A stretch of 64,000 nucleotides of DNA, taken from Chitinispirillaceae bacterium (GTDB lineage: Bacteria; Fibrobacterota; Chitinivibrionia; Chitinivibrionales; Chitinispirillaceae). Of this stretch, positions 24,961 through 35,100 are shown piece after piece. The first letter of the stretch is position 1. Each line of letters starts with the position of its first letter. The stretch covers positions 1 to 64,000 of the forward strand of contig JAFGDP010000012.1 in the NCBI GenBank assembly GCA_016932075.1. The letters run 5' to 3'. Below the pieces are notes generated by a model that worked only from the letters and a program-made list of their open reading frames with translations, did not search any database and was not told where the DNA came from. The position numbers and the translations under genes are program-made.

Positions 24961-25788
24961 TCACCACAGCTGCTGCTGCATCTCTTCCACCTGGTCAAGG
25001 ACCTGTTCGGCCTTTTCCATTACACGCTCGTCATCCACCCCGCAGACCGGACGGTAGAACGGGTCCCACTCGTTGACCCCCTTGGCCGCAAGCACGGCAT
25101 CGGCGCGATTGACCGCCCATGCGATATCCAGAAACGGCTCCTTCCCCGGCTCCTTGTTTTCAAGTTCGCTCATAGCCGTCAGCAGCCTGTCCGGCAGGTT
25201 CCAGCGCATGCTGAGAAGATACGTGATCTCGCGGTGGTCAATGCCTATGGTCTCCTTGCTCGCCGCGCTGAAAGACATGCTCTTTTTCCCGATCAGCTCA
25301 TGGATCTGATGAAACTCCCTGGGCAGGAACTGCCTGATGGCAAGCACGCCGATGTTCCGCAGAAGCCCGCACAGATAGACCATCTCCTTGTCGTCGGATT
25401 TCGACGAGTCAATGATCTCGGCGGCGAGCAGCGCGCCCGCAACGCTGTGCTTCCAGAAATTGACCTCGTTGAAGAAGGTCATCACGCTGTTTGCCTTGAA
25501 TATGCCGATCATCTCTATGGCGAACAGTATCCTGCGCACGGTCTCCAGCCCCAGGTGAACGACCGCGCCGCTGATGCTCGATATGCGCTCGCCGCGATAA
25601 TAAAAAGGCGAATTCGCGACCCGCAGAAGCTGCGCGCTGATCGTGGGCTCCTCGAGTATGATCTTGACCACCTCGTTCATTTCCACGTCGGACCGGTTCA
25701 CGGCCTCGAGGACCTTGAGCGAAAGCTCGGGCGACGTGCCGATGTGCTCGATGTTCTGAATGATCTGGTTGCGGAAAAAAATCTCCAT
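24961..25788 (-). CDS. HDOD domain protein
   Basis: A 275-residue single-domain HDOD protein, a metal-free relative of HD hydrolases used as a signalling or scaffolding module. Typical segments are EEPTISAQLLRVANSPFYY, the AVVHLGLETVRRILFAI helix, FWKHSVAGALLAAEI (the place of the degenerate HD motif) and YLCGLLRNIGVLAIRQF. There is no attached GGDEF, EAL or receiver domain. Such proteins often act in chemotaxis, motility or c-di-GMP networks. AAGGGGG lies upstream of the ATG. It is monocistronic and convergent with the tRNA. Confidence 0.9.
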   Translation of the reverse strand: MEIFFRNQIIQNIEHIGTSPELSLKVLEAVNRSDVEMNEVVKIILEEPTISAQLLRVANSPFYYRGERISSISGAVVHLGLETVRRILFAIEMIGIFKANSVMTFFNEVNFWKHSVAGALLAAEIIDSSKSDDKEMVYLCGLLRNIGVLAIRQFLPREFHQIHELIGKKSMSFSAASKETIGIDHREITYLLSMRWNLPDRLLTAMSELENKEPGKEPFLDIAWAVNRADAVLAAKGVNEWDPFYRPVCGVDDERVMEKAEQVLDQVEEMQQQLW

Positions 25789-26155
25789 GCGGACAATCCC
25801 CCTTGAAGCGTGCCACCGCTTGACCTTAAGTTACCATATTTTACAAACAGGATGCAAGTAGTATGGGGAAAATTATCGCTTCACCGCTTCACCCCGGCCG
25901 TCGGCCACGCGCTTCGTCTGGGTTTGCTTCGGCAGGCCTCAGAGCAAGCCTCCGCGGTGATTTTTTTCTCCCCTCATATCAAAAAGATATGCTATTTTGA
26001 TATAACTTGTTTCTGATTTGGCGATTACAGAAAAAAATCACCAAAAAATCATGAGGTTATATCTCCCCTTCCCTTGGCATGATTCTTTCTTTTCCTTATC
26101 CCTGAAAAGCGATCTGCAATCAATCATCAATAATAAGGAAGGGAAAGGAGATGCC
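25789..26155. other. Gene-free region with a 28-bp dyad
   Basis: This 367-nt region lies between the HDOD gene and the first glycine-rich barrel gene. ATATCAAAA (25976-25984) pairs with TTTTGATAT (25995-26003) around 10 nt, a perfect 9-bp dyad that could be an operator. A CG-rich patch (about 25880-25960) shows no coding. The reading frame that enters the barrel gene from 26018 has no ribosome site before 26156. Confidence 0.5.
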
Positions 26156-26980
26156 ATGAAAAAGAACCCGGCCATGTTTCAGAAATTGACGGGAATGCTT
26201 CTTTTATCCGCAGTGCTCACTGCCGGAGGATTTGGCGCGGAACCGGATTCAGTTTCCCTTGTCAGGTCCCTGTTCTGCTTTCACGGCGGAGGGGGCGGCG
26301 GCGGGGCCGGAGGCATTGCGCCCTCGATCCAGTGGCTTGACCTCTCGCCGGTCGAAAACGTCGTTGAAAACGAAACCGACCTCTCACTCTACCGGTTTGA
26401 TTTTTCCGATAATGCCTTGATGATGATCGGCGGCATGGGGTATGGAGGCACGCGGTGCGGCGCGAAAATCGGCGGAGGAGGATGGTTCGGCTATAAGAAA
26501 TTTGTCAGTAATTCCCGGAATGTTTTACAGCGCGACAGCTCAGGATTCGTCACTATTAATAACGGCGATACGGTCAAGGTCGATTCTCTTGCCCGCTTGC
26601 ACACCATGCTTGCCTACGGGGGACTCCTTGTAGAAAAAAATATCTCATTTGGTGATTTTACCTTTGAAATAGGGGGCCTCTTCGGAGGTGGAGCACTGGT
26701 ATTGGGAAAGGAATTCGATACGAGGCAAAACATATCTGCGTTTTCTGACTTCAGCGAATATGATTCGGCGGAAGTGGTGAACAGCTGGACTGCCGCGCCT
26801 CTTTATTGCTTCGACCTTCATGGCGGGATTTCCTATCGAGTCGCTCGATTCATGGTAGTTGGTGCGGATGCTAATCTGTTTATAGCCCGCTCAAGTTGGG
26901 GATTCAACCTCAATACCGATAGTTTCCTGACATTGAATCCAGGAATTCGTTTCAGGATTCTATTCGGCAATATTGGATGA
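26156..26980 (+). CDS. Glycine-rich predicted outer-membrane beta-barrel protein A
   Basis: A 274-residue exported protein with a clear signal peptide (LTGMLLLSAVLTAGGFGA). After it comes a glycine tract (HGGGGGGGAGG), then alternating amphipathic strands with repeated Gly clusters: MMIGGMGYGGTRCGAKIGGGGW, LAYGGLLVEKN, FEIGGLFGGGALVLG, and a last strand FRILFGNIG. An aromatic or hydrophobic final strand and strand periodicity suggest an 8-stranded barrel. The family is unknown to me. The ATG at 26156 has GGAAAGGAG upstream. It is followed 44 nt later by a paralogue with the same layout. No enzymatic motif is visible. Confidence 0.65.
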   Translation: MKKNPAMFQKLTGMLLLSAVLTAGGFGAEPDSVSLVRSLFCFHGGGGGGGAGGIAPSIQWLDLSPVENVVENETDLSLYRFDFSDNALMMIGGMGYGGTRCGAKIGGGGWFGYKKFVSNSRNVLQRDSSGFVTINNGDTVKVDSLARLHTMLAYGGLLVEKNISFGDFTFEIGGLFGGGALVLGKEFDTRQNISAFSDFSEYDSAEVVNSWTAAPLYCFDLHGGISYRVARFMVVGADANLFIARSSWGFNLNTDSFLTLNPGIRFRILFGNIG

Positions 26981-27024
26981 CACTGATGCAAAGTAAAAAA
27001 ATGGAAATAATTAAAGGAGCGGGT

Positions 27025-28011
27025 ATGAATATGTATAGATCAAGTGTAAGTATTCTGTTGTTTATTGGGGCAGGATTTATTTCAGCCCAAAACTTGCAGG
27101 AGGATAAACCGAAAACGCCCATTGTTTCCGACACCGCTATAATTGACAGCGCTCATGTAACGGAACAGGATGCCAGCTCAATGGAGCCTTCTGCTACGCC
27201 ATCACAACAAGCTGATTCAATGCAAGCGGCAACGGTGGACGCCAATAATAAAAAAGGAAACTCCGCAAAAGCCGGTGAGCCTATGCTGCTGTTGCGGACC
27301 CAAAAAGACACGGTTCTATTGATAACCAACGAAAGCGAAGTTCATAAACTATTATCAAAGGTCAAACGAAACGTGAAGAAATCACGGGCACAGGGATATG
27401 GCGGCGCTGGCGGATTCTCCCATCGTGTCGTCGCTTTTGACATGGAACCGGTGGCAGACCTTATCCGCGAGTCCTATCCGGCCGTCTCGTTTCCGACGCT
27501 CGACAATGGATTCACCATGCTGCATATGAGCGGTGGAATGGGCTATGCCGGCTTGGGAAACGGCATCAGGATTGGTGGCGGAGGGTATGGCGGTTCAATG
27601 AAATTCGTCAGCAGGCCATACAATGAAACCCGCGATACCGCAATGACGATCAAAATGGACATCAGTTACGGAGGGCTGCTCATCGAAAAGGCCATTGTCA
27701 GCGGCAACTGGAACACGTACCTGGGCAGTTTTATCGGAGGCGGCAGTATCGAGCTTCAGAAGGCAATAGGAAAAGCCTCCGCCTTCTCGAGCGGGCTAAA
27801 CGAGCCTAACGAACTTAGCAACGCGCATCTCATGTCGATTGAATTTCATGGGGGCGCCACTTATACGATTGTTCCCTGGATGCATGTCGGCGGCGATATC
27901 AGCATTATGAGTTACTTTGCAAATAATGGCTTTGAATGGTCATCCGGCGGCAGCTTCTACGGCATCACGCCCGGCATCGGCATCAGGGTCGTGTTCGGCA
28001 ATATCGGATGA
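27025..28011 (+). CDS. Glycine-rich predicted outer-membrane beta-barrel protein B (paralogue of the preceding gene)
   Basis: A 328-residue exported protein. The signal peptide (ISILLFIGAGFISAQ type) is followed by a Ser/Thr/Ala/Gln-rich linker of about 80 residues and a short basic stretch (KVKRNVKKSRAQG) that protein A lacks. Then the shared core begins: GGAGGF, SGGMGYAGLGNGIRIGGGGYGG, ISYGGLLIEKA, GSFIGGGSIELQ, IEFHGGATYTI, and the same final strand VVFGNIG. The start at 27025 has AAAGGAG. Tandem duplication followed by acquisition of the linker is the simplest reading. The linker could span periplasm or peptidoglycan. Confidence 0.65.
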   Translation: MNMYRSSVSILLFIGAGFISAQNLQEDKPKTPIVSDTAIIDSAHVTEQDASSMEPSATPSQQADSMQAATVDANNKKGNSAKAGEPMLLLRTQKDTVLLITNESEVHKLLSKVKRNVKKSRAQGYGGAGGFSHRVVAFDMEPVADLIRESYPAVSFPTLDNGFTMLHMSGGMGYAGLGNGIRIGGGGYGGSMKFVSRPYNETRDTAMTIKMDISYGGLLIEKAIVSGNWNTYLGSFIGGGSIELQKAIGKASAFSSGLNEPNELSNAHLMSIEFHGGATYTIVPWMHVGGDISIMSYFANNGFEWSSGGSFYGITPGIGIRVVFGNIG

Positions 28012-28075
28012 CGGCGACCCCTTTCATGCGTGGAGGTATGTCGGAATATAACGGCAACCGCGTCAATTGTGTCTT

Positions 28076-28606
28076 ATGAATATTTTTGAATCCATAAAAC
28101 AGGGGGTCGTCGGGCTCCTGCTCTTTACCGGCAACTGGATACTGCCGCCGGATGACAACGCGACGCTCGCCCTCGTTTCGGCCGACAAAGGAGGAGCGCA
28201 GTGGGTGGTGGTCGTCAGGATGGAGATTGACCTGAACCGGCAGCTCGAACAGCTCATTGACGCGGGCGTTCCGCTCAATTTCCGTTTTACCGCGGTGTCC
28301 GATAACAACGACACGGTTTCAATGGTACGATCGCTGCGCTGCAACGTCGCCGACCTCACGTACTCATTTTCAGATTCGCTCGACACGGCCGTGACCGTGT
28401 CCAGGTCCTATCCCATGATTCTGCTTGCCATGCGCGACTTCGCACGGTGGAAATTCAGAATGCCGGGCAAGGCTTCGGCCTGCGATGTCGAAGCCGAGAT
28501 CCTGTACAGCAGGGTATCGCAGCTCGACCGGTCGGTCGACATGAGCAGGATCTGGGGACACCAGAAACTGCAGAAATCCTTTACGCTTGCCGGGGAGAAG
28601 AAATAA
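28076..28606 (+). CDS. DUF4390-like protein, partner of the NtrY-type kinase
   Basis: A 176-residue protein with a hydrophobic N-terminus (GVVGLLLFTGNWIL) and a beta-rich body (ALVSADKGGAQWVVVVRMEIDLNRQLEQ; LNFRFTAVS). Length, predicted export and position directly before an NtrY-like kinase match DUF4390, which is usually coupled to NtrYX. Function in the family is unknown; it may modulate the periplasmic sensor. The ATG at 28076 is used although its ribosome site is poor; GGAGGT lies 40 nt upstream in front of a 13-codon frame that ends exactly at this ATG, which may couple the two. It overlaps the kinase start by 1 nt. Confidence 0.65.
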   Translation: MNIFESIKQGVVGLLLFTGNWILPPDDNATLALVSADKGGAQWVVVVRMEIDLNRQLEQLIDAGVPLNFRFTAVSDNNDTVSMVRSLRCNVADLTYSFSDSLDTAVTVSRSYPMILLAMRDFARWKFRMPGKASACDVEAEILYSRVSQLDRSVDMSRIWGHQKLQKSFTLAGEKK

Positions 28607-29766
28607 TGCGCCGGCTGTTCACCTCGCTCGAACTTGAATGGAAAATCCTCATTGTCGCGGCGGCGCTGTTTATCGGCTTTTTATGGCCGGTGCAGAACTA
28701 CTTCATGCACCGCATGCAAACCCTTCTCGAGCAGAGCATCGACCCCCAGCTCGATACCCTGCTCAGGTCGCGGATCGCGCTTGCCGACACCACGGTCGGG
28801 CACGACATTCTCACCAGCATCGAGCGCCACCGGCAATGGCAGGCCATGATCCCGGTCATTATCGAGGAGCAGCGGCATTCCATCGTCTGGTTCTCCATTG
28901 TCCTCTTTATCGTGTTCCTCGGGCTTGCGCTCTATATCCTGAACCGGCTCACGGCGCCCCTCAAACGGCTGTCCGCCGCCGCGGACGCGATAGGAAAAGG
29001 AAAGACCGCGGACATCAGGATCTCCTCGGGCGGCTCGCTGCGACGGCTCGAAGCTTCCATGGCGCAGATGCAGGAGGAGTTGCGTTCGTTTCGCGACCAT
29101 GCGCAGGCCCAAGGGATGGAAAAGGCATGGCGCGACATCGCACGGATCATGGCGCACGAAATCAAGAATCCGCTCACGCCGATCCGTCTGACACTCGACC
29201 GTGTCATGGAAAAAATCGATGCGGGCGATCTTATTCCTGCGTCTGAACTCAAGAAATACGTCGACCGTATCACGCTCCAGATCGAGCACCTCGAAGAGCT
29301 GGTCAACGAGTTCCGCAGCTTTGCGCGGGAGCCGGAAGTGCGCATCCAGACGACCGACCTTGAGGCGCTTCTGCGCGAGGTCGCGGACGGCATGAAACCG
29401 TCGGTAACAACGGAAATTTCCGGCGCGGCACAGGCTGCGGTTGATCCGCGGCTCCTTGGCCAGGCGTTTCTCAACCTGTGGAAAAACGCGGCCGAGGCCG
29501 GCGCCGGCATGCTTCGCGCAGACATACGGGAAGAAGACGACAGTATCATTGTCACGATTTCCGATAACGGCCCCGGTATTCCCAGAGAGCGGCTTGAACG
29601 GGTCTGGATACCCTATGTCACGTTTAAAAAAGGCGGAACCGGTCTGGGGCTCCCTATCGTGAAGAGATTGATCGAGGCACAGTGCGGCACCATTTCGCTT
29701 ACCTCGATCTGCGAAGGTCCTGATCACGGAGTTACTATTACCATACGACTGAGGAAAACGCTATGA
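28606..29766 (+). CDS. NtrY-like membrane sensor histidine kinase
   Basis: A 386-residue kinase. Two membrane spans (about 14-31 and 92-113) enclose a roughly 60-residue periplasmic loop. A HAMP domain (about 113-165) precedes the HisKA helix with H184 in MAHEIKNPLTPIRL, a box specific to NtrY/NtrB-type kinases, and the ATPase domain with N-box NLWKNAAEAG, G1 ISDNGPGIP and G2 GTGLGLPIV. GGGGAGAAG precedes the ATG. Its stop overlaps the next gene by 4 nt, so kinase and regulator are made together. The signal is unknown. Confidence 0.93.
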   Translation: MRRLFTSLELEWKILIVAAALFIGFLWPVQNYFMHRMQTLLEQSIDPQLDTLLRSRIALADTTVGHDILTSIERHRQWQAMIPVIIEEQRHSIVWFSIVLFIVFLGLALYILNRLTAPLKRLSAAADAIGKGKTADIRISSGGSLRRLEASMAQMQEELRSFRDHAQAQGMEKAWRDIARIMAHEIKNPLTPIRLTLDRVMEKIDAGDLIPASELKKYVDRITLQIEHLEELVNEFRSFAREPEVRIQTTDLEALLREVADGMKPSVTTEISGAAQAAVDPRLLGQAFLNLWKNAAEAGAGMLRADIREEDDSIIVTISDNGPGIPRERLERVWIPYVTFKKGGTGLGLPIVKRLIEAQCGTISLTSICEGPDHGVTITIRLRKTL

Positions 29767-31124
29767 AGGGAATGAAGATTCTTATCGTCGACGATGAAAC
29801 GGAAATACGCACCACCCTTAACGAGATCCTGTCCGAAGAGGGATACGAGGTTCTGCTTGCCGGATCGTTCGGCGAGGCCCAGAACGCGCTTGGCACCGGC
29901 GTCGACCTTGTGCTGCTCGATATCAAGCTGGGCGAAGAGAACGGTATTGACCTGCTCAAATCGATCAAGGCGGTTTTCCCCCGGCTTCCGGTGGTCATGA
30001 TCACGGGCCATGGCTCGGTATCACTCGCTTCCCAGGCGTTCAAGCTCGGGGCCCACGATTTTCTTGAAAAACCGCTCCGTCTCCTTCAGGTACGCACCTG
30101 CATCAGAAACGCGCTTGAGGGAGTGGCGCTCCGCCGTGAGCTCGAGCGGCAGAAGAGCGGCCCCATGGCAAGGCCGATATACGCCTCAAAAGCAATGAAC
30201 GACCTGTTCGCCCAGGCGGCAAAACTCGCTTCGATCAAGGAACCGGTCGTTATTATCGGACCGTCTGGCTCGGGCAAAGAGCTTCTGGCACGCTCCCTCC
30301 ACTACCAGGGCAACCGCGCCCATGGCCCGTTCGTGGCCACCAATGCCGCTTCCATGCCGGTCAACCTGGCCGAAGACGAGCTGTTCGGCCATGAAAAAGG
30401 CGCCTTTACCGGTGCGGATAAAATGAGGCAGGGCTGCTTTGAGCGCGCGAACGGCGGCACCCTGTTTCTCGATGAAATCGGCGACATGGACCTGCAGATC
30501 CAGGCAAAGCTCCTGCGCGTGCTGGAGCACGGGATCGTGGAGCGGCTCGGCGGTTCGCGGCCGTTGCAGGTCCTGGTCAGGCTCGTATGCGCGACGCACA
30601 AGGACCTTGAGGCCATGGTCAGAGCAGGCGCGTTCCGCAACGATCTCTGGTACCGGATAAGCGCGTTCATTCTTACCATTCCGCCGCTTGAAAAAAGGCA
30701 AGAGGACATACCGCTGCTCGCGTGCCATTTCCTGGAACAACTCGGCGCTGACCTCGGGGTCAGGCGGTCGTTCGGCGATGACGCGCTCAACCTCCTTGCG
30801 AAGCGCCGCTATCCCGGCAATGTCCGCGAGCTCAAGCACCTGGTGGCCAGACTGGCCGTGTTTTCCGAAAAACAGGTTATTGACGCATCGGACGTTGACC
30901 GGTTTGTTCACGATCAGCCCGCTCCCCCTGCAGGCGGGGAACCGGCTGAAGACGCTCCACCGGACACGGCCGTGGATTACCGCAGGGCTAAGGAGCAGTT
31001 CGAGCGGCAGTTCTTCGGCCGGGCCATTGAGCGGGCAAAAGGAAATATCACCGCGGCCGCGCAGGCCATCGGCATGGCGCAATCCAATTTTTCACGCAAA
31101 ATGAAACAGCTCGGGCTTCGTTGA
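29763..31124 (+). CDS. Sigma-54-dependent response regulator, NtrC/NtrX type
   Basis: A 453-residue activator. The receiver domain (1-120) has D10-D11, phospho-acceptor D53 and K103. The AAA+ domain (about 140-370) has Walker A GPSGSGKE, the sigma-54-contacting GAFTGA loop (213-218), GGTLFLDEIGDMDLQIQAKLLRVL (Walker B) and the arginine finger region. The C-terminal Fis-type helix-turn-helix is AIERAKGNITAAAQAIGMAQSNFSRKMKQL. It should activate sigma-54 promoters when phosphorylated by the upstream kinase. An intrinsic terminator follows, so the operon is DUF4390-kinase-regulator. I did not find a convincing sigma-54 promoter in the window. Confidence 0.95.
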   Translation: MKGMKILIVDDETEIRTTLNEILSEEGYEVLLAGSFGEAQNALGTGVDLVLLDIKLGEENGIDLLKSIKAVFPRLPVVMITGHGSVSLASQAFKLGAHDFLEKPLRLLQVRTCIRNALEGVALRRELERQKSGPMARPIYASKAMNDLFAQAAKLASIKEPVVIIGPSGSGKELLARSLHYQGNRAHGPFVATNAASMPVNLAEDELFGHEKGAFTGADKMRQGCFERANGGTLFLDEIGDMDLQIQAKLLRVLEHGIVERLGGSRPLQVLVRLVCATHKDLEAMVRAGAFRNDLWYRISAFILTIPPLEKRQEDIPLLACHFLEQLGADLGVRRSFGDDALNLLAKRRYPGNVRELKHLVARLAVFSEKQVIDASDVDRFVHDQPAPPAGGEPAEDAPPDTAVDYRRAKEQFERQFFGRAIERAKGNITAAAQAIGMAQSNFSRKMKQLGLR

Positions 31125-31187
31125 TCCCTGCATGGACTGGTGGATTTGTTCCCTGACATGGTTTATTTTTTATCATCACCGCAAAGG

Positions 31188-31219
31188 AAAAGAGAGCGTG
31201 GATCATCATGCTCTCTTTT
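31188..31219 (+). terminator. Intrinsic terminator after the NtrC-like gene
   Basis: AAAAGAGAGC (31188-31197) pairs with GCTCTCTTTT (31210-31219) around a 12-nt loop, followed by TTACG. It separates the two-component operon from the following envelope genes. Confidence 0.85.
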
Positions 31220-31239
31220 TTACGTTACCAGGATACTAC

Positions 31240-32133
31240 ATGAGCGGCTCTCAGGGGAAGTGGCTTTTACTCGTCCTTGTGGCAGGCATGAGCGTATCTG
31301 CCTTTGGTCAACGCTATCTCACCGGCGAGCTTTCCGGCATTTATCCCGCTGATGAGTACGTGGTCACCGGGAATATCCACGTCCTGCCCCGCACCACGCT
31401 GCGGTTCGAACCGGGGTCGACCCTCAGGTTCGAAAATTTTACCGGCATGATCGTGCGCGGGGAGCTCATATGCAACGGCACTATCCTGCGGCCCATACTT
31501 TTTACCTCGTCCCGCGACAATCCCGCTTCCAAGATCATGCCCGAGGCGTTTGACTGGAACGGCATTAAAATCTCCGCAGAGGCAATGAATATCTCCCTGG
31601 CGTTCTGCACCATCAGCTACAGCACCTATGGACTTGAGATCGAATCAAAAAACACGCCGGTCATCCTTGAGGAGGTCACCTTTTACCGCAACGGCTCGGC
31701 ATCGCTCACGCGGGAGCGGGAAATGGTGCATGTCAACGAGAAGGTAGCGGTCACGTTCCGCTGGATCCCGCTCATTGAAGCGAACGAAGAAACAGCCATG
31801 CAACCCGGAGAGGTCGGTCCCGCAAAAACGGAGCCGCAACAGGATATGCAGTCCGGCGTTCATCCGCCACAAGAGAAAAAAAGGCCGTCAATCAACTGGA
31901 AGAAAACGTCCCTGTATGCGACCGGCGGTGTTGGAGCTGCCGGCGTTCTTTTGTCGGCAGGCGCCTTGGGCATGGCATATTATTATAACGAACGGTACTG
32001 GGCGGACGACACGGAAGGTTCGCAGCAGAAAGCATTACGCACCAGACGTGACGACTGCCTGCTTTTCAGCTATGTCGGTATTGCCGCGGCGACCCTTGGC
32101 GCGGTCGGTTTCACTCTCACCGTTATTTTCTGA
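31240..32133 (+). CDS. Exported beta-helix protein with C-terminal membrane segments
   Basis: A 297-residue protein. A signal peptide (WLLLVLVAGMSVSAFGQ) is followed by a right-handed beta-helix-like segment: NIHVLPRTTLRFEPGSTLRF, GMIVRGELICNGT, FDWNGIKIS, LAFCTISYSTYGLEI, the pattern seen in parallel-helix and 'NosD-like' surface proteins. A charged linker (about 200-235) and two hydrophobic segments (GGVGAAGVLLSAGALGMAYYY; YVGIAAATLGAVGFTLTV) end it. The start at 31240 has AGGA; the longer upstream frame runs through the terminator and is discarded. The large lipoprotein begins 1 nt after its stop, so they form an operon. Confidence 0.7.
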   Translation: MSGSQGKWLLLVLVAGMSVSAFGQRYLTGELSGIYPADEYVVTGNIHVLPRTTLRFEPGSTLRFENFTGMIVRGELICNGTILRPILFTSSRDNPASKIMPEAFDWNGIKISAEAMNISLAFCTISYSTYGLEIESKNTPVILEEVTFYRNGSASLTREREMVHVNEKVAVTFRWIPLIEANEETAMQPGEVGPAKTEPQQDMQSGVHPPQEKKRPSINWKKTSLYATGGVGAAGVLLSAGALGMAYYYNERYWADDTEGSQQKALRTRRDDCLLFSYVGIAAATLGAVGFTLTVIF

Positions 32134-32134
32134 T

Positions 32135-35100
32135 ATGAACGTCCGGATAACAGGGCAGCTTCTCACTTGTGCGCTGGCCATAGCGCTCATCACCGCCTGC
32201 ATCGACCGCAGCCTCGACGTGACCGATCCCGACTACCCTCCTGACGGCTATTCGATTACCCCGCAATGGTCGGCCGTCGATACCGGCAACCTTCGAATAA
32301 TCGCCCTGTACCGCATCCCTTTTTCACTGGGTAAAGAATCCTTCAAAACCCTGACCGCACGGTTCTCCCGTCCGGACCTTCTGGACACCGCGCTGTTCAG
32401 CAAAGAATTCATGGACAACCGGCTGGCCCTGTATTTTTTAGCTCCCGGTTCCTGCACGTTAACCCTTGACGGGCTGCATCCCAATAACCGCCATACCACG
32501 GTCACCACGGTTCTTACCGCGGAAAATCCGTACCGGATCTCTGGCGATACCCTGTTGGGTGTCACGGAAACGGGGCGCTACTGCCTTTTGCCACGGCCTG
32601 AATTCGATTCCACAAACCTTGACCTGCGCACGGGATGGCGGCTCGATACCGGATCAATCACTCCTCTCGAACCCGGCGACACCTTCACCTTCGCCGCTGT
32701 CCGGCCCGGCAGCATGACACTCAGCGCGCTGCTCATTGATTCGGTATACGGCCATACCGTGGCGGTGGATTCGCTGCCCCTCTTGTTTCCCGGCTATCGT
32801 CCCTCGTTCGACTCGGTGCAGGTCGTCACGGACACGATCGTCCCGGGTGATCGGCCCCGTGTGCGCATTTTTGTGAATGACCGCGACAGCGGCTCCCTCA
32901 GCGCGCTGATGGTATCGGAGATTCCGCGTATCTGGAACGATACCTTTGACCTGACCGGCCCGCTCATGTATTCGTCGATCCTGACTAAAAAAGTACCGGT
33001 GCGGGACACGGGATGCATTCGTTTCTCCGTGAGCGTTACCGATCCGGCCGGATTGGCATCACCGATAAAAAGCGGTTCGTTCACGGTAAAGGCCGATCCG
33101 CCGCTGGTCAGGTTTGTTCCGGACACGACCGAAATCGCGCTCCTGGCCGATATGGTGCAGACGCTCCTCGTCACCGCAACCGCGGACACCTTCGTGTGGA
33201 ACATCGACGGCGAAGACACGGTGACGACCTCGCCGCTGCTGCAAAGGATTTTTATCACCGGATCGAAAAAAACCGCGAATGTCAGCGTGTACGGCATCGA
33301 CCGCTACGGGTACCGGGGCCCGATGGCGAGCGTGCGGATCGTTGAGGAGACCAGCCCGTACGATCTCCGTTTCACCCACGTGCCCGGCGACTCGGCCTAC
33401 CGTGATAGCGCGAACTGGACCGTAGTGACGTCGCGCACCGACCGCGTGCACGATAACCACGCCGTGTTCTGCTGGAACATCATCCGGCTCGGCAGCGGCG
33501 ATACCATCGGCCGTTTCGAAACGGCACCCCAAGGGGATTCCGGCTCGACGTTCCGCATCGCAATGCTCTCGGATTCCGGCGTGAACCTTGACAGCATCGA
33601 CCTGAAGGTATGCGTGGTACTCAGGGACACGCTCGGGCCTGACCACTCCTCGCCGCTGCGCATCGACAGCAGCAGGATCAGGCTGTTTAGACCGGTCATC
33701 ACGGTCGGGAAGATAGTGCCCCGCGGCGACTCCGTTGCCGTCGGACAGGAGATGACGGTACGGTTCATTGCGCAGGACGTTAACCGAAACGGACACATCG
33801 ATTCCGTATTCTGGAAACAATCGGGGATCGCCACGGTATACGCGCTTCCTGCCGACGCCGACTCGATGGCGATGCGCCATGCGTCACCCGGTCCGGTGAC
33901 GATTCTTCTCTGGACAAGGGACAATGACGGCGAAATCTCCGACACAGCCCGAATTCAACTCCACGTGGTCAAAAACCGCCCGAGAATCACGAGCCTGATA
34001 ATGAGCAGGCCGGTGGTCTATGCTCTCGAACGGTGTACCCTTTCGGTCACCATTGAAACCGGTATTCTGCGTTCACCGGTGCAAAAGACCGTGTGGCGCT
34101 GCTCGGACGACTCGGCAGCTGATACGGTGGTACACGGCCTGGTGTTGTCGCTTTCTTTTTCATCACCCGGTAAAAAAACAGTCTCGGTGACCGCGATCGA
34201 CGCGCAGGGCGACACGTCTCATATCTTTACCGATACGATAACGATCGTTTCCGGCAGGCCGACCGTCATCGTTGCCGACGCTCCCGACTCAATCAGCACC
34301 GGGATGCCGGCAACGATCATCTTCGCGCTCTCCGACCTGAAAAGCCTTATCGACACGGTATACTGGCAGGACGACGAAGCACGTGCGATTCACACGATCG
34401 CGATCCCCTGCCTTGATTCCAGCGTGACCTGTACGTGGCAACAACCGGGAACCAGAACAATTTTGTTGTGGGCGCGTGACCGGATCGGCGACATGTCCGA
34501 TACCGTATCTGCGGCGATCGTTGTCGTGCAAAACCGGCCCAGGATCACGGGCTTTCACCGGCCGCAGGGCACGGTCTATTCCCATCTGCCCTGTACCGTT
34601 GCGGTCAGCGCGCAGCCTGGGTTCTCGCAATGCAGGATCACTGCCTGGTGCTGGGACGTACCTAACGATGTCTCGATCAACGATACCATAACCGGTGACT
34701 CTTCTCTTTCAACCGTGTTTGATAGTCCGGGGAAAAAGCGGTTTTCCGTGATCGTCATAGACTCACTCGGCGATTCGAGCGCGGCCTTTACCGATTCTAT
34801 AGTTGTTGATCCCGGCCTGCCGCGGGTGACGGCGGTTTCCTTTGACACCACCGGACAGGGCGTCTTTGTAAACGACCAGATCCACTTTACCGTGAGCGCA
34901 ACTGATCCGAACGGATCGGTGAACCAGTACCGGGTGGTGCTGAAAAAACAGGGAACGGACGACAGCCTCCTGACCCAGGGCAGCTCGAGCCGGCTCCCGT
35001 GCATACTGCCGGTTGGAAACGACGGAGTCTACTCGGTCATTGCGTATGCCATGGACGACGATTCGCTCTGGTCCGCGGCATTTGTGCACCCGCGGCATCT

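Noticed and set aside
24859..25806. A 315-codon plus-strand frame that starts inside tRNA-Glu
   Set aside because: It runs through the tRNA and its terminator and lies opposite the HDOD gene.
26075..26090. TGGCAT-N4-CTTTCT as a possible sigma-54 promoter for the barrel genes
   Set aside because: The -12 GC dinucleotide is TC here; without it sigma-54 recognition is not credible.
31775..32134. Extended N-terminus of the large lipoprotein (120 extra codons)
   Set aside because: It overlaps the beta-helix gene in another frame and would bury the lipoprotein signal that starts at 32135.
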